DNA of 64,000 nt from Limnobaculum allomyrinae (GCF_016649425.1 NZ_JADRCR010000010.1:62001-126000), one strand, 5' to 3'; shown: positions 16,077 through 27,199, numbered from the stretch's first letter. The notes: generated by a model from the letters alone, not told the origin. Numbers and translations are program-made.

Positions 16077-17831
16077 TCACCCCTGTTTACCATGGCCTAA
16101 TGACAATGAATCAACAATTACACGGAATAATTCAGTGTTATCCATATAGCCATGAATCCGCTCTGCTCCGGGGCCTGATGCCTGAACAATCATGTCATCA
16201 ACGGAGTGCACCCCGGTATCGGTATTGCGAGGGATATTACCGGTTCTTAATACGGCTCCGGGTATGTCTTTGTATATGGCGTTGGCAATATACTCTCCCT
16301 TCTCATTTTGAATTGCGGGCACAAAACGTGCATCCAGCTTAGGTCTGAAGGTTTCATAATGATCAGGGAAGTTATTGAAGAATACCGCTAAGCGTTTAGA
16401 AACATCGACCCTGTCCGGATAGCCGTCACCGTCTTTATCTGCATAGTTTGGATAACCAGCAGTTTCATATACGCCTACCTTCTCGCGCATATCATTGCCC
16501 GGTTTATCATCATCAACGGTTCCGACAATGGAGATTCCGTGAGTATGATCGCCGGTAACAATAATCAGCGTATCCGGATGGGTTTCAGCAAACTTCTTAG
16601 CAATAGCGACTGACTGATCCAGCATAATGGTGTTATAAGCCGCACGCTCCCAATCCAATGGATGTGAGGCTTTATCAATTAGCGCTGACTCAACCATCAG
16701 GAAGAAGCCATCCTGATTTTTTGACAGTACATCCAGTGCAGTTTGGGTCATTTCCGTCAGATCTGGCTGGTCGGGAAACTTTTTAGTTACATCATTTTTC
16801 AGAAAGCGTCGGTCCAACACATCATCCATATTGCCTGTATGGAACAAGCCGAGTAGCTTATCTGCTCCGGAGCCCTGCTTTTTCAGCTCTGCTGCATTGG
16901 TAACCAGTTGGTAACCAGCCTGCTGGAAACGTTCAACGTAGTTTTGGTTATCTTTACGTTTAGAACCCGGTGTAGTTTCTGGCAGAAAATAGGCCGAACC
17001 GCCGCCCAGCAAAACATCCGGCTTAACGTCATAGAACATACTAACGATTTCTGCTTTATCCGCACGACGACGAGTATGGGACAACACAGCCGCTGGTGTG
17101 GCATCCTCCAGCTCGGCATCACTGACGATGCCCACCGACATATTGGTAGTGCGTTTAATCAACTCGCCCAGTGTTTCTTGCTTTGGATGATTAAGGGAGT
17201 CTTTCGCCCGACTGACATAAACCCCTAGCGCATTCACGCCAGATTTATGCCCCGTCATGTAGGCACTCATGGTGTTAGCACTATCAGCCGCAATAGAGTC
17301 AGTACTCGATGTACCAATAAATGCCATATTGGTTAAATCATCAATGGCCAGACGACCGTTAGCTTTACCTTCAGTGATACCTTTTGACATCACTCTGGCA
17401 GCGGTTCGATGAGCCACTGACAGGCCATCACCAATAAACAGAATGACGTTTTTAGCCTGACGCTTTTCCGGCGTTTGATAAACATTCCAGCTTACTGTGC
17501 CTTTTTCATCACCCGCCGAGACTTCAACGTTGTAATCACCCGGGGTAGCAATATCAACATTCTTTATTACCAGTGATGAGGCGTTAAGACCATCTTCATC
17601 TTTAATAAATTCGCTTTTTTGGTTCCAAACCTGTTGATAGGATTTTCCATTAATCTTAACGCTGACCTGATCGGGATCGACTTGCTTGTCAAATTCAACC
17701 TTAAAGTCAAATTTACCACCGGTTAACATGGTGGCCCTATCGATTGGATAGATAGTCACGGCGGATGCCGTAGCGGGAATAACCACAGGGACTAACGCAA
17801 AAGTGAGAGGAATCAACCAACTTGCCTTCAT
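16077..17831 (-). CDS. Periplasmic alkaline phosphatase with N-terminal beta domain
   Basis: A 584-residue secreted phosphomonoesterase of the alkaline phosphatase superfamily. Residues 1-24 are a signal peptide. Residues 26-118 look like an extra Ig-like beta domain (VTIYPIDRATMLTGGKFDFK onwards) that E. coli PhoA lacks. The catalytic domain shows D135 (FIGDG), D184-S185 (nucleophile in ADSANT), E381, D386 and H390, D428-H429 (TGDHTH) and H542 (TGVHS), the expected zinc and magnesium ligands. Residues 465-473 (DKDGDGYPD) look like a calcium-binding loop. It leads an operon with the DUF3299-like and ABC genes, and a Pho-box-like sequence lies just upstream, so phosphate starvation should induce it. 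Confidence 0.93.
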   Translation of the reverse strand: MKASWLIPLTFALVPVVIPATASAVTIYPIDRATMLTGGKFDFKVEFDKQVDPDQVSVKINGKSYQQVWNQKSEFIKDEDGLNASSLVIKNVDIATPGDYNVEVSAGDEKGTVSWNVYQTPEKRQAKNVILFIGDGLSVAHRTAARVMSKGITEGKANGRLAIDDLTNMAFIGTSSTDSIAADSANTMSAYMTGHKSGVNALGVYVSRAKDSLNHPKQETLGELIKRTTNMSVGIVSDAELEDATPAAVLSHTRRRADKAEIVSMFYDVKPDVLLGGGSAYFLPETTPGSKRKDNQNYVERFQQAGYQLVTNAAELKKQGSGADKLLGLFHTGNMDDVLDRRFLKNDVTKKFPDQPDLTEMTQTALDVLSKNQDGFFLMVESALIDKASHPLDWERAAYNTIMLDQSVAIAKKFAETHPDTLIIVTGDHTHGISIVGTVDDDKPGNDMREKVGVYETAGYPNYADKDGDGYPDRVDVSKRLAVFFNNFPDHYETFRPKLDARFVPAIQNEKGEYIANAIYKDIPGAVLRTGNIPRNTDTGVHSVDDMIVQASGPGAERIHGYMDNTELFRVIVDSLSLGHGKQG

Positions 17832-17878
17832 AACATTCTCCTGATTTTTATTTTTCAGGTGCAGGTTACTCAGACTGA

Positions 17879-17907
17879 ATGTCAGTTTTATGAACGATAT
17901 ATGTCCA
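17879..17907 (-). promoter_or_regulatory. Pho box upstream of the phosphatase operon
   Basis: On the minus strand CGTTCATAAAACTGACAT (17896-17879) matches 15 of 18 positions of a Pho box as I recall it (CTGTCATAAAACTGTCAT). A further unit, TTGGACATATA, lies immediately upstream at the same 11-bp phase, giving three direct repeats of a TGxCAT-like half-site. It sits about 50 bases upstream of the phosphatase ATG, in the short gap after yfbS. PhoB activation is inferred. Confidence 0.72.
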
Positions 17908-17916
17908 ATTTATGTC

Positions 17917-19785
17917 TTAGAACGGAAACAGTAGCGGAATAATGACCACACTCACCACCATCACCAGTAAAGTGAACGGCACGCCAATACGCAGGAAATC
18001 GCTAAATTTATAACCACCAGGCCCAAGCACCATGGTGTTTACCGGTGAAGATACCGGTGTCATAAAGGCGGCTGAAGCGGCTATCGCTACCACCATGGCA
18101 AATGGTAGAGCAGACACCCCCATCTGATTTGCAGCACCAATAGCTATAGGCGCCATCAATACGGCAGTGGCAGTATTGGAAATAAACAGGCCGATTACCG
18201 CGCACAGTACAAACAGGCTAAGCAGTACCACCCTGGGGCCCATATCGCCAACGGCATCCATCAATCCTTTTACCACCAAATCGATACCACCGGTTTTTTG
18301 TAACGCATGAGCAAAAGGCAGCATACCAACAATCAAAATAAGTGTTGGCCAGTGGATAGATTTATAGGCGCTTTCCATATCAATACAGCGGAATTTCCCC
18401 ATTAACAGACAGGCCAACAGTGCCGCAATCACATTAGGCACAATGTCTGTCACCATCAGGAAAATCATCAGAATCAGGCACAATAACGCGTGAGGAGCCT
18501 GACTGGTAGCTGGTGCAACTTCATCCACCTCGGCAGGAAGATTCATGACCAGAAAGTCACGGGTATTACTCTGCAATTGACGAATCTGGCGCCAGTCACC
18601 TATCACCAGCATCATATCGCCAACTTTTAGCTCTTCATCAATCTGACTGGCTTCAATCAGTTTGCCGTTGCGCCGGATACCAATCACATTAAGATTGTAG
18701 CGAGTACGAAACCCCATCTGTCGCAAGGTTTTACCAATATATTCAGATTCAGGAACCAGTGACACTTCCGCCATGCCGACTTCGCGAGCCTGTTCAGAGA
18801 AGTATTCCCCACGCAAAATCATCGGTTCCAGTTGCTCTTCGGTACAGAAATGTCGTACATCCGCTTCCGGATCAAACATATCCACCAGCAGAATGTCATG
18901 CACCCGCAGTTCAGTGGCGGCAAAAGCACCTATCATTACCCGGCGAAATTTACGCCAGCGTTCAATACCCACTACGTTAGCACTGTAGCGGGAACGCAAA
19001 TGTAGTTCATCCAGCGTACGACCAATTAACGGGGAACCGGGGCGAATAGAGAGGCGTCGGGCACGACCGCTCAGCTTATAGTCATGAATTAGGTCACGCA
19101 TGGTACGTCGGGTTCGGGACTTAGCTTTATCCTGACTTACCGGTTTCACCAACCAGGGACGTACCAGCAGCATATAGCCGATCCCCATCGCCAGAATCAC
19201 GATACCGATGGGTGTTACGCTAAAGAAATCAAACTGCCCCACGCCATAACGTTGTAATTCACTGTTCACCACCAGGTTTGGCGGTGTTGCTACCAGCGTC
19301 ATCATACCGCTGATTAATCCGGCAAAGGCCAGAGGCATCATCAGGCGGCCTGGCTCTCTCTCCATGCGCGATGAAACGCTCATCACCACAGGAATAAAGA
19401 TAGCCACCACACCGGTGGAGCTCATAACTGAACCCAATCCGGCTACCGCTAACATCAGCAACACCAACAGTTTAGTTTCACTGCTGCCGGCAACCCGAAC
19501 CAGCCAGTCGCCCACCTGATAGGCAATACCGGTGCGCACCAATCCTTCGCCAATCACAAACAGTAGCGCAATCAGAATAACGTTGGGATCACTGAAGCCA
19601 GAAATAGCTTCAGGTAGCGTCAGAATGCCGCTGGTAACAAAAACGGTAATCAATAGCAGAGCAACCACATCCATCCGCACTTTATTGGATATGAACAAGA
19701 TTATTGCGATAAATAAAAAGCACACCACCCAAAAAAGCTGGCTATCGGCTAGCGTACCCATCGTTGTCAATAATCGCTCGATCAC
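17917..19785 (-). CDS. yfbS: SLC13-family transporter YfbS
   Basis: A 622-residue inner-membrane carrier, near the 610 of E. coli YfbS. The two hydrophobic halves (about 15-210 and 425-622) belong to the SLC13/CitMHS group of dicarboxylate and anion symporters; the repeated motifs [17 protein letters not shown] and [17 protein letters not shown] are visible. Between them are two TrkA-C (RCK_C) cytoplasmic domains, each with the pattern [17 protein letters not shown] or [17 protein letters not shown] followed by NVVGI or NVIGIRRNG. Substrate is not established. It sits at its usual place, followed by the alkaline phosphatase operon on the same strand. A separate promoter should lie in 19786-19900. 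Confidence 0.9.
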   Translation of the reverse strand: MIERLLTTMGTLADSQLFWVVCFLFIAIILFISNKVRMDVVALLLITVFVTSGILTLPEAISGFSDPNVILIALLFVIGEGLVRTGIAYQVGDWLVRVAGSSETKLLVLLMLAVAGLGSVMSSTGVVAIFIPVVMSVSSRMEREPGRLMMPLAFAGLISGMMTLVATPPNLVVNSELQRYGVGQFDFFSVTPIGIVILAMGIGYMLLVRPWLVKPVSQDKAKSRTRRTMRDLIHDYKLSGRARRLSIRPGSPLIGRTLDELHLRSRYSANVVGIERWRKFRRVMIGAFAATELRVHDILLVDMFDPEADVRHFCTEEQLEPMILRGEYFSEQAREVGMAEVSLVPESEYIGKTLRQMGFRTRYNLNVIGIRRNGKLIEASQIDEELKVGDMMLVIGDWRQIRQLQSNTRDFLVMNLPAEVDEVAPATSQAPHALLCLILMIFLMVTDIVPNVIAALLACLLMGKFRCIDMESAYKSIHWPTLILIVGMLPFAHALQKTGGIDLVVKGLMDAVGDMGPRVVLLSLFVLCAVIGLFISNTATAVLMAPIAIGAANQMGVSALPFAMVVAIAASAAFMTPVSSPVNTMVLGPGGYKFSDFLRIGVPFTLLVMVVSVVIIPLLFPF

Positions 19786-20104
19786 TGCGGCTCCCTTACT
19801 GGTTATCTGAACGTTTTTGCCCCATACATAAATATTATCGAATACTAATCGTGATAAAACATTGGCTTTAAGATATTTTTTCAGCCTGCCTGTAAAGTTA
19901 CCCTATTTTTCCATCAATAAAGGAACAATATATGCGATTTAACTGATTAAAATAGAATAAAACACATCCTCAACCTTATATCAATCAAAAACCGAAACAT
20001 TCAGCATAAACAAGGAGATTAGTCAGAAATGTCATCAGCATGTTAATAAAAAAGCCCCAAATTATGGAGCTTTCTTATCTTTATACCGCTAATCATTCAT
20101 TTAA
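19786..20104. other. Spacer between yfbS and yfbT
   Basis: About 320 AT-rich bases without a gene. It holds the yfbS promoter region and, at its right end, the yfbT terminator. Confidence 0.5.
20048..20073 (-). terminator. yfbT terminator
   Basis: AAAGCCCCA and TGGAGCTTT form an imperfect stem. On the minus strand it runs into GCTTTTTTATT just after the yfbT stop. Confidence 0.7.
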
Positions 20105-20758
20105 TTAATCAAATTGAATTCTGGCAATGTTATCTGAATAACTGACATGTAACTGTTGCAACGTTTTTAGCGATTTATCCACCCGGGACAGCTCAGGGGT
20201 ATTTGCAGGGGCATTTACCGCGATCACCTGACAGCCAGCAGCCAACCCGGAAGCCAATCCTGCTGCCGCATCTTCAACCACAACACAGTCTGATGGAGCC
20301 AAACCTAAACGTTCTGCACCGAGCAAATAGGCATCAGGTTCAGGTTTACCTCTGGCTACCAGCTCTGCGGTAACAAACACCTCAGGGAAAGGTATTCCTG
20401 CGGCTTTGCTGCGGGCATGAGCGATAGGAATGGTACCCGAGGTTACAATCGCCCAAGGCACCTTCAGTTCATTCAGGCGGTTAAGCAACTCAATAGCACC
20501 CGGCAAAGCTTCCACACCCTCTGTATCAGTCGCTTCTATTTGTTCCAGTCGGTCAAACTCTTTTTTGATCGCCTCTTCACTTTGGCCTGCCATAAAATGG
20601 CGCAGTGACGTTATTGCCTGCTTACCGTGAATAAAATCGAGCATCTCCTGCGGTGCAACATTCAGACGTTCAGCAACCCCTAACCATGCACGTTCAACCA
20701 CCGGCAAAGAGCTAACCAGCGTGCCGTCCAAATCAAAAAGAAAACCTTTGCAATTCAA
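20105..20758 (-). CDS. yfbT: HAD sugar phosphatase YfbT/HxpA
   Basis: A 217-residue haloacid-dehalogenase phosphatase. Motif I is FLFDLDGTLV at the N-terminus, motif II is the threonine or serine of AIVTSGT, motif III is the lysine in RGKPEPDAYLLGAERL, and motif IV is CVVVEDAAAGLASG. A helical cap lies between motifs I and II. Length and sequence fit YfbT, known as hexitol phosphatase A, which acts on sugar phosphates such as sorbitol 6-phosphate. It is on the same strand as yfbU upstream, with about 78 bases between them. Confidence 0.93.
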   Translation of the reverse strand: MNCKGFLFDLDGTLVSSLPVVERAWLGVAERLNVAPQEMLDFIHGKQAITSLRHFMAGQSEEAIKKEFDRLEQIEATDTEGVEALPGAIELLNRLNELKVPWAIVTSGTIPIAHARSKAAGIPFPEVFVTAELVARGKPEPDAYLLGAERLGLAPSDCVVVEDAAAGLASGLAAGCQVIAVNAPANTPELSRVDKSLKTLQQLHVSYSDNIARIQFD

Positions 20759-20836
20759 ATTAATATTCTCACTGGCAAAACAAAAAATCAGTGACCGGCA
20801 TTAGCCGGCCACCATATTAATAAAGAAGAGATGCCA

Positions 20837-21343
20837 TCAGGCATTAATGATTTGAGAAATCTCAATAGCGCATAAGTGGTACTGACGCGGACAGGATTGC
20901 CAGATAGCCAGCATGCGCTGATATTTATCCCACATCTTAGTTTGTGAGTTAAAGCCATGGGTTCCTGAATCAAAGTGGGTATAGCGCCCTTCTGTATTCA
21001 CCAGGAAGCGAACATAGCTGAGATAGCGGGCTTCAGTTGCGGCATCAAAACCAAGGAAATTGATACGGCGTTCATCAATCTCGGCTTTATCTTTCAGATT
21101 TTCACGCAGATTCTCAAAGGAGACTCCCAACGCGTGATGCATTTCCATAATATTAATAATAGTGCGGCAGGTCTCTTCTGAAAGTTCACCAAACTCGCGC
21201 TCCAGTTCCTTCATCTGCAAACCAAAACCACGTTCAATAATTGTCTGTAACCGACGATAGCGTTCCGCGTTATCCGGGTCCAGCATGGTCATCATTTTAT
21301 ATTGGTTTGAAAGGATTAGCCGTTGGGCATTAGTCATTTCCAC
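20837..21343 (-). CDS. yfbU: UPF0304 protein YfbU
   Basis: A 168-residue cytoplasmic protein of unknown biochemical role. The first 22 residues ([18 protein letters not shown] onwards) are identical to E. coli YfbU in my memory, and [18 protein letters not shown] and [14 protein letters not shown] are conserved. It is four residues longer than E. coli YfbU because of a small insertion around [12 protein letters not shown]. It shares the strand with yfbT and probably its promoter. Confidence 0.93.
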   Translation of the reverse strand: MEMTNAQRLILSNQYKMMTMLDPDNAERYRRLQTIIERGFGLQMKELEREFGELSEETCRTIINIMEMHHALGVSFENLRENLKDKAEIDERRINFLGFDAATEARYLSYVRFLVNTEGRYTHFDSGTHGFNSQTKMWDKYQRMLAIWQSCPRQYHLCAIEISQIINA

Positions 21344-21548
21344 GATAACAACTCCTGAGATTCAAAAACAAAAAAGAATTCTGTATGTGAATAAACGTCA
21401 TCACGAATGGATAGAGAATGGCATATTGCGCAACAGAGTGATACCCATTCAGTGTAATTTTTTGTTTACCCGAGCGGGTGACAAATAAAGGAGGGAAAAT
21501 CGATCCGTAGCGTAGCTTCTGAGCAACATCAGAAGCCCGCACGTTTAA

Positions 21549-22001
21549 CTAAAGCTCATCCAGAAAAGTTTTATCTAATTGATTAAAAGCATGCTTAAGC
21601 AGCTCAGCCAAGTGTTGATAAGTTGGCTCTTGTTCTAAAGGCGCAAACTCCTGCCCGGCTTCCGCCAGCTTCTCCCGCAGTTGTAAAAACCACTGCTTCA
21701 GTGATGGCGGTAATATTGAGATAGAACGCTGGCCTAACCACCACAGCCCCTGCATTGGTAAACTGCAGGCGAAGATCGCAGTGGCGACCGCAGGCCCTAA
21801 TTGTCCGCTCATCGCAATTTGCCAGGCAAGGGTAAAGATAGCAACAGGCGGCATAAAGCGAACACCAAAGCGCGTTGCCGTGGTGATACGGTTTTCCGGG
21901 AACACCGCAGACAAACGTTTTTCGTTTGGCCAGGTCTTCATATAAGTCTGCCCACGCTGAAATATTTGAATCCAACGGATAGGACCTGATGAACGTAGCA
22001 T
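21549..22001 (-). CDS. yfbV: UPF0208 membrane protein YfbV
   Basis: A 150-residue inner-membrane protein. [20 protein letters not shown] and [20 protein letters not shown] form two membrane segments that are nearly invariant with E. coli YfbV, and the C-terminus ([16 protein letters not shown]) is conserved. YfbV has been linked to insulation of the Ter macrodomain of the chromosome. Only the N-terminus (about 12 residues) differs. It is divergent from ackA, as in E. coli, and 205 bases upstream of yfbU. Confidence 0.94.
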   Translation of the reverse strand: MLRSSGPIRWIQIFQRGQTYMKTWPNEKRLSAVFPENRITTATRFGVRFMPPVAIFTLAWQIAMSGQLGPAVATAIFACSLPMQGLWWLGQRSISILPPSLKQWFLQLREKLAEAGQEFAPLEQEPTYQHLAELLKHAFNQLDKTFLDEL

Positions 22002-22374
22002 TTAATTTGCCGCCTTTGATTCCGGATCTATCGATATGTACATTATGTTGCGTTCCGGATTATAATGCACATTCAAAAAATTCTGTAAATTTTAAAATAA
22101 ATGCACAAAAAACTTGATGCAGTTTAATAAATATCAATTTAATTTGCATTTCTGTTTTATTTTTACTTAGCCAGGTATTATCCTGACTAAGGCCTTATGG
22201 CCAATTTTTTTGTTAGGGATAAAACAATACCAATAACCTGTTTTCAGGCAATTGTGTACAATAATAAAACGCGGGTACGCAGCAAACTTGGTGATAAAGG
22301 TTCAGCCTCACCGATTAACGCTACGCTTGCCCTATTTTCGTTTTTCAAATCACAAAATTAAATAGGTACTTCTC
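22002..22374. promoter_or_regulatory. Divergent yfbV/ackA control region
   Basis: About 370 AT-rich bases between divergent yfbV and ackA. It contains a TATAAT at about 22059 and a GGCCTTATGGCC palindrome near 22190. The ackA promoters must lie here, but I cannot assign boxes with confidence. Confidence 0.5.
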
Positions 22375-23577
22375 ATGTCGAGTAAGCTGGTTCTGGTTCT
22401 TAACTGCGGTAGTTCTTCTCTGAAATTCGCCATCATTGATGCTGCCAATGGCGAAGAACACCTTTCTGGTTTAGCCGAGTGTTTCCACCTTCCGGAAGCC
22501 CGTATCAAATGGAAAATGGACGGAAGCAAACACGAAGAAGCCCTTGGAGCAGGTGCTGCACACAGCGAAGCTCTGAAATTCATCGTTAATACTATTCTGG
22601 CTAAAAAACCAGAACTGTCAAACAACCTGACCGCTATCGGTCACCGCGTTGTTCACGGTGGCGAGCAGTTTACTCAGTCAGTTGTTATCAATGCTGATGT
22701 GCTGAAAGGTATTCAGGCTGCGTCTCCATTCGCACCACTGCATAACCCGGCAGGCCTGATCGGCATCGAAGAAGCATTCAAAGCGTTCCCATCTCTTAAA
22801 AATAAAAACGTGGCCGTTTTTGATACCGCTTTCCATCAAACAATGCCTGCTGAATCTTACCTGTATGCTCTGCCGTACAGCCTGTATAAAGAGCACGGTA
22901 TTCGTCGTTATGGCTTCCACGGTACCAGCCACTACTATGTCAGCCGTGAAGCTGCAAAAATGCTGAACAAACCAGTAGAAGAGCTAAACGTTATTACCTG
23001 TCATTTAGGTAACGGCGGTTCTGTTGCAGCTATTCGTAACGGTGAGTGTGTAGATACTTCTATGGGTCTGACTCCGCTGGAAGGTCTGGTTATGGGTACC
23101 CGTAGTGGTGATATCGATCCTGCAATCATTTTCCATCTGTATGACGTAATGGGAATGAGCATGGAACAAATCAACAAGATGCTGAACAAAGAGTCTGGTC
23201 TGCAAGGCCTGACCGAAGTCACCAGCGACTGCCGCTATGTTGAAGATAACTATGCACAGAAAGAAGATGCCAAACGTGCGATGGATGTATTCTGTCACCG
23301 TTTAGCAAAATATATCGGTGCTTACACTGCACTGATGGACGGTCGTTTGGATGCAGTTATCTTCACCGGTGGTATTGGTGAAAACGCTGCAATGGTTCGT
23401 GAACTGGCACTGGGTAAACTGGCTCTGTTAGGCTTTGAAGTCGACCACGAGCGCAACCTGGCAGCCCGCTTTGGTAAGTCAGGTAACATCGCAAAAGATG
23501 GCACTCGTGCAGCACTGATCATCCCAACCAACGAAGAGTTGGTGATCGCTCAGGACGCATCTCGTCTTACCGCGTAA
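22375..23577 (+). CDS. ackA: Acetate kinase
   Basis: A 400-residue enzyme that interconverts acetyl phosphate plus ADP and acetate plus ATP in the cytoplasm. It has the family's N-terminal [14 protein letters not shown], the catalytic region [31 protein letters not shown] and the nucleotide-binding stretches [11 protein letters not shown] and [10 protein letters not shown]. Length equals that of E. coli AckA. It is followed after 74 bases by pta. The pair makes acetate and ATP during overflow and fermentative growth and sets the acetyl-phosphate pool. Confidence 0.98.
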   Translation: MSSKLVLVLNCGSSSLKFAIIDAANGEEHLSGLAECFHLPEARIKWKMDGSKHEEALGAGAAHSEALKFIVNTILAKKPELSNNLTAIGHRVVHGGEQFTQSVVINADVLKGIQAASPFAPLHNPAGLIGIEEAFKAFPSLKNKNVAVFDTAFHQTMPAESYLYALPYSLYKEHGIRRYGFHGTSHYYVSREAAKMLNKPVEELNVITCHLGNGGSVAAIRNGECVDTSMGLTPLEGLVMGTRSGDIDPAIIFHLYDVMGMSMEQINKMLNKESGLQGLTEVTSDCRYVEDNYAQKEDAKRAMDVFCHRLAKYIGAYTALMDGRLDAVIFTGGIGENAAMVRELALGKLALLGFEVDHERNLAARFGKSGNIAKDGTRAALIIPTNEELVIAQDASRLTA

Positions 23578-23588
23578 ATAACGACAAT

Positions 23589-23616
23589 AACACCGTCAGC
23601 TCAGGCTGGCGGTGTT
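23589..23616 (+). promoter_or_regulatory. Intercistronic hairpin between ackA and pta
   Basis: AACACCGTCAGC pairs with GCTGGCGGTGTT (one G-T wobble) around a TCAG loop, followed by GTTTTA. It may act as a weak terminator or stability element, giving ackA more transcript than pta. Confidence 0.6.
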
Positions 23617-23651
23617 GTTTTAGCCAAAGCATAACCTAAAGAGGTTTCGTC

Positions 23652-25799
23652 GTGTCTCGTACAATTATGTTAATTCCTACCGGCACCAGCGTCGGGTTGA
23701 CCAGCGTCAGCCTGGGTGTCGTTCGCGCTATGGAGCGCAAAGGTGTCCGTTTAGGCGTTCTTAAGCCCATTGCACAATCCCGCTCAGGTGCCGATGTGCC
23801 GGACCAAACTACGACTATTCTGCGTGCTAACTCCAACGCCGTAACGGCTGAACCACTGAGCATGGTTCAGGTTGAGAGCATGTTGAGTAACAATAAACAA
23901 GACGTGCTGATGGAAACGATCGTTGAACGTTACCAGGAGTGCGCAAAAGACGCTGAAGTCGTTCTGATTGAAGGTTTAGTTCCTACTTCTCACCATCAAT
24001 TCGTTAATGCCCTGAACTATGAAATCGCTAAAACGCTGGGTGCAGAAATCGTTTTTGTGATGGCATTAGGTAATGACTCCCCTGCCCAGTTGAAAGAGCG
24101 CATTGATTTAGCGCGTTCTAACTTCGGTGGCAGTAAAAATGAGAACATCACTGGCGTTATCATCAACAAGCTAAATGCCCCGGTTGATGAACAAGGTCGT
24201 ACTCGTCCTGATCTGTCAGAGATGTTTGATGATTCAGCCAGCAAACCCGCGATTAGCGTGGTTGATACCGCTCAGCTGTTCACCAATTCCTCACTGCCGA
24301 TTTTAGGCTGCATTCCGTGGAATCTGGACTTGATTGCCACCCGTGCCATTGATATGGCCCATCACCTGAAAGCACGTATCATCAACGAAGGTGACATTCG
24401 TACCCGTCGTATTAAAAACGTGACTTTCTGTGCCCGTAGCATTCCTAATATGTTACTGCACTTCCGCCCAGGTTCACTGTTAGTGACTTCTGCCGATCGC
24501 CCTGATGTTCTGGTTTCAGCCTGTCTGGCCGCGATGAATGGGGTAGAGATTGGTGCAGTACTGTTAACCGGCGGTTACGCTATTGATGAGCGCGTACACA
24601 AGCTGTGCGAGCAGGCTTTTGAAACCGGCTTACCGGTATTTATGGTTGATACCAACACCTGGCAAACCTCTCTGTCGCTGCAAAGCCTCAGTCTGGAAGC
24701 GCCAGCCGACGACCATCAGCGTATTGAACAGGCTCAAAACTATATCGCTAACCATATCAACAGCGAATGGATTGATACCCTGACAGCAAACAGTGAAGGC
24801 TCACGTCGCATGTCTCCTCCTGCGTTCCGCTATCAGTTAACTGAGCTGGCGCGTAAAGCAGGCAAGCGTGTTGTTCTACCAGAAGGTGATGAACCACGTA
24901 CTATCAAAGCTGCTGCTATCTGTGCTGACCGCGGTATTGCACAATGTATTCTGCTGGGTAACCCGGAAGAAGTCAGACGTGTTGCGGAAGCTCAGGGCGT
25001 TGAACTGGGTAAAGGCGTAGAAATTGTTGACCCGGCTGAAGTACGTGAAAACTATGTTCCACGTCTGGTTGAGCTGCGTAAGAGCAAAGGCATGACTGAA
25101 GTCGTTGCTCGTGAGCAACTGCAGGATAACGTGGTACTGGGTACCATGATGCTGGAGCAAAACGAAGTTGACGGTCTGGTATCTGGCGCTGTTCACACTA
25201 CGGCTAACACTATTCGTCCACCGCTACAGTTAATCAAAACTGCACCGGGTAGCTCTCTGGTTTCTTCAATCTTCTTTATGCTGTTACCTGAACAAGTTCT
25301 GGTATACGGTGACTGTGCGATTAACCCGGATCCAACGGCAGAACAACTGGCTGAAATTGCTATTCAGTCTGCTGATTCTGCAGCTGCCTTCGGTGTTGAT
25401 CCTCGCGTTGCAATGATCTCCTACTCTACCGGTAACTCCGGTACCGGTAGCGACGTTGATAAAGTACGTGAAGCGACTCGTCTGGCTCAGGAAAAACGTC
25501 CTGACCTGGTAATCGATGGCCCGTTACAGTATGACGCTGCCATTATGGAAGATGTAGCAAGATCTAAAGCACCAAACTCTCCGGTTGCAGGTAAAGCTAC
25601 GGTATTCATCTTCCCTGATCTGAACACCGGTAACACTACCTATAAAGCGGTTCAGCGTTCAGCGGATCTGGTCTCTATCGGCCCAATGTTACAGGGTATG
25701 CGTAAACCAGTTAACGACCTGTCTCGCGGTGCGTTAGTGGACGATATTGTATACACCATCGCATTGACGGCTATTCAGGCTGCACAAAACGAAGGTTAA
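23652..25799 (+). CDS. pta: Phosphate acetyltransferase
   Basis: A 715-residue enzyme (714 in E. coli) that converts acetyl-CoA and phosphate to acetyl phosphate. The long enterobacterial form is present: an N-terminal P-loop-like domain ([20 protein letters not shown]), a middle DRTGG domain and a C-terminal PTA_PTB catalytic domain from about residue 390 with [34 protein letters not shown] and [16 protein letters not shown]. It uses a GTG start, as E. coli pta does, with AAAGAGG upstream. It is cotranscribed with ackA and ends at a strong terminator. Confidence 0.98.
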   Translation: MSRTIMLIPTGTSVGLTSVSLGVVRAMERKGVRLGVLKPIAQSRSGADVPDQTTTILRANSNAVTAEPLSMVQVESMLSNNKQDVLMETIVERYQECAKDAEVVLIEGLVPTSHHQFVNALNYEIAKTLGAEIVFVMALGNDSPAQLKERIDLARSNFGGSKNENITGVIINKLNAPVDEQGRTRPDLSEMFDDSASKPAISVVDTAQLFTNSSLPILGCIPWNLDLIATRAIDMAHHLKARIINEGDIRTRRIKNVTFCARSIPNMLLHFRPGSLLVTSADRPDVLVSACLAAMNGVEIGAVLLTGGYAIDERVHKLCEQAFETGLPVFMVDTNTWQTSLSLQSLSLEAPADDHQRIEQAQNYIANHINSEWIDTLTANSEGSRRMSPPAFRYQLTELARKAGKRVVLPEGDEPRTIKAAAICADRGIAQCILLGNPEEVRRVAEAQGVELGKGVEIVDPAEVRENYVPRLVELRKSKGMTEVVAREQLQDNVVLGTMMLEQNEVDGLVSGAVHTTANTIRPPLQLIKTAPGSSLVSSIFFMLLPEQVLVYGDCAINPDPTAEQLAEIAIQSADSAAAFGVDPRVAMISYSTGNSGTGSDVDKVREATRLAQEKRPDLVIDGPLQYDAAIMEDVARSKAPNSPVAGKATVFIFPDLNTGNTTYKAVQRSADLVSIGPMLQGMRKPVNDLSRGALVDDIVYTIALTAIQAAQNEG

Positions 25800-25820
25800 T
25801 TCTCTCGTTTATTGGTGAAA

Positions 25821-25851
25821 AAAATGCCGGATTTAATATCCGGCATTTTTA
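25821..25851 (+). terminator. ackA-pta terminator
   Basis: AAAATGCCGGAT pairs with ATCCGGCATTTTT around TTAAT, followed by ATTTGG. It can serve the plus-strand ackA-pta unit and, in part, the convergent yfcD. Confidence 0.92.
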
Positions 25852-25891
25852 TTTGGTCAACTCACTGAAAACTATTAGAACTCATATAACA

Positions 25892-26443
25892 TCAAACTTG
25901 ATGCTCAACGCTCTCTGCCATTTCTTGCTGCTCAGGATTACGCGTCACCCACAAATTAAGCGCCTTCACAGAATCCGGAGTAAACTCATCCGCGCGTTGA
26001 TTGATCTCTTCCAGCGTTAACCAATGAACGCTCTCAATCTCTTCTTCCTGCAGGGCAAATGGGCCATGAGTAATACAGCTAAACAGAGCTCCCCAAACCA
26101 TGCAGTTATCTGACTCATAGTAAAAAGTACCGTGATCGGCAAATGGCACATCCGCAATGCCTAACTCCTCTTCCGCCTCGCGACGGGCTGAAGTCAGCAT
26201 ATCTTCCCCTTGCTGAACAACACCACCTGCCGTGGCATCAAGCCATCCCGGGTAGAAGTCTTTATTATCGGTACGACGCTGTACCAATATTTTTCCCATA
26301 CCGTTATGAACCACAATATAGGTTGCCCGATGACGTAAATTCTTTTGCCGCATTTGCTGGCGGGTTACTTGGGCCATCACATTGTTATTTTCATCAACAA
26401 CATCGACCCACTCAACCTGTTCGGCCTGGTTTTGTTCTTCCAT
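25892..26443 (-). CDS. yfcD: Nudix hydrolase YfcD
   Basis: A 183-residue Nudix protein related to isopentenyl-diphosphate isomerase in fold. The Nudix box reads [24 protein letters not shown] (about residues 92-115), and the region before it has [21 protein letters not shown]. The N-terminal [22 protein letters not shown] is typical of the YfcD group. The true substrate is not established. Its start lies three bases from the yfcE stop, so the two are translationally coupled on the minus strand. Confidence 0.92.
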   Translation of the reverse strand: MEEQNQAEQVEWVDVVDENNNVMAQVTRQQMRQKNLRHRATYIVVHNGMGKILVQRRTDNKDFYPGWLDATAGGVVQQGEDMLTSARREAEEELGIADVPFADHGTFYYESDNCMVWGALFSCITHGPFALQEEEIESVHWLTLEEINQRADEFTPDSVKALNLWVTRNPEQQEMAESVEHQV

Positions 26444-26446
26444 CTG

Positions 26447-27004
26447 TTAAAACCTTTTCTCTAAAGATACCTGAATAATGGGCTCTTGTTGTTGCAAGCT
26501 TAACACCTGTAACACACCATCACTCAACATACCAAAACTAGCCGGATATCCACCTTTAGGCAGACTGGCAGATCCCGGATTTAATAAGTAAATATTCTCA
26601 CGCTTTTCAGCCTGAGGTATGTGCGTATGGCCATAAACAAACACATCCCCGGTACGTAACGCAGGGAGTTTATCCGGATGATAATGATGCCCATGGGTTA
26701 AAAATAACCGTCGCTGTTCAAGTAGTACCTGTTGCCAGGTTGCCTCTATCGGAAAGTGTAATAGCATTTGGTCTACTTCACTATCACAATTCCCCCGCAC
26801 AGCCATGATTCTATCAGCAAACTGATTAAGATACAGTGCTACTTCAGCAGGATTATAGTTATCCGGCAATGGGTTGCGAGGGCCGTGATATAACAAATCA
26901 CCCAATAAAATTAACCAGTCAGCACCGGAATCCTCAAAATGTTTTAACACCAATTGAGTTGCCGATAAAGAACCATGTAAATCAGATGCAAACATCAATT
27001 TCAT
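26447..27004 (-). CDS. yfcE: Metallophosphodiesterase YfcE
   Basis: A 185-residue MJ0936-type phosphodiesterase. The metallophosphatase motifs are visible in order: MFASDLHGS (D8, H10), LLGDLLYHGPRN, VRGNCDSEVD, LTHGHHYHPDKLPA and VYGHTHIPQ. E. coli YfcE hydrolyses artificial phosphodiesters in a manganese-dependent way; its natural substrate is unknown. It is the first gene of the yfcE-yfcD pair and divergent from the yfcG-like gene. Confidence 0.94.
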   Translation of the reverse strand: MKLMFASDLHGSLSATQLVLKHFEDSGADWLILLGDLLYHGPRNPLPDNYNPAEVALYLNQFADRIMAVRGNCDSEVDQMLLHFPIEATWQQVLLEQRRLFLTHGHHYHPDKLPALRTGDVFVYGHTHIPQAEKRENIYLLNPGSASLPKGGYPASFGMLSDGVLQVLSLQQQEPIIQVSLEKRF

Positions 27005-27199
27005 CAGTGAATCTTCCTGAATACAAAATCAATCAAGATTGAAGTTTAACCAGTAACCATGAACTGAAAAATATTAAATAAGAATAACGCACATTTTACT
27101 GAATAAAAAAGGCTTGTCCCGGCATAATATACTCATTGGTCACAGGGAAAAAACCAGTAACTATATTAAACCAGTAAAATTTATGACATGGAGGGAACT

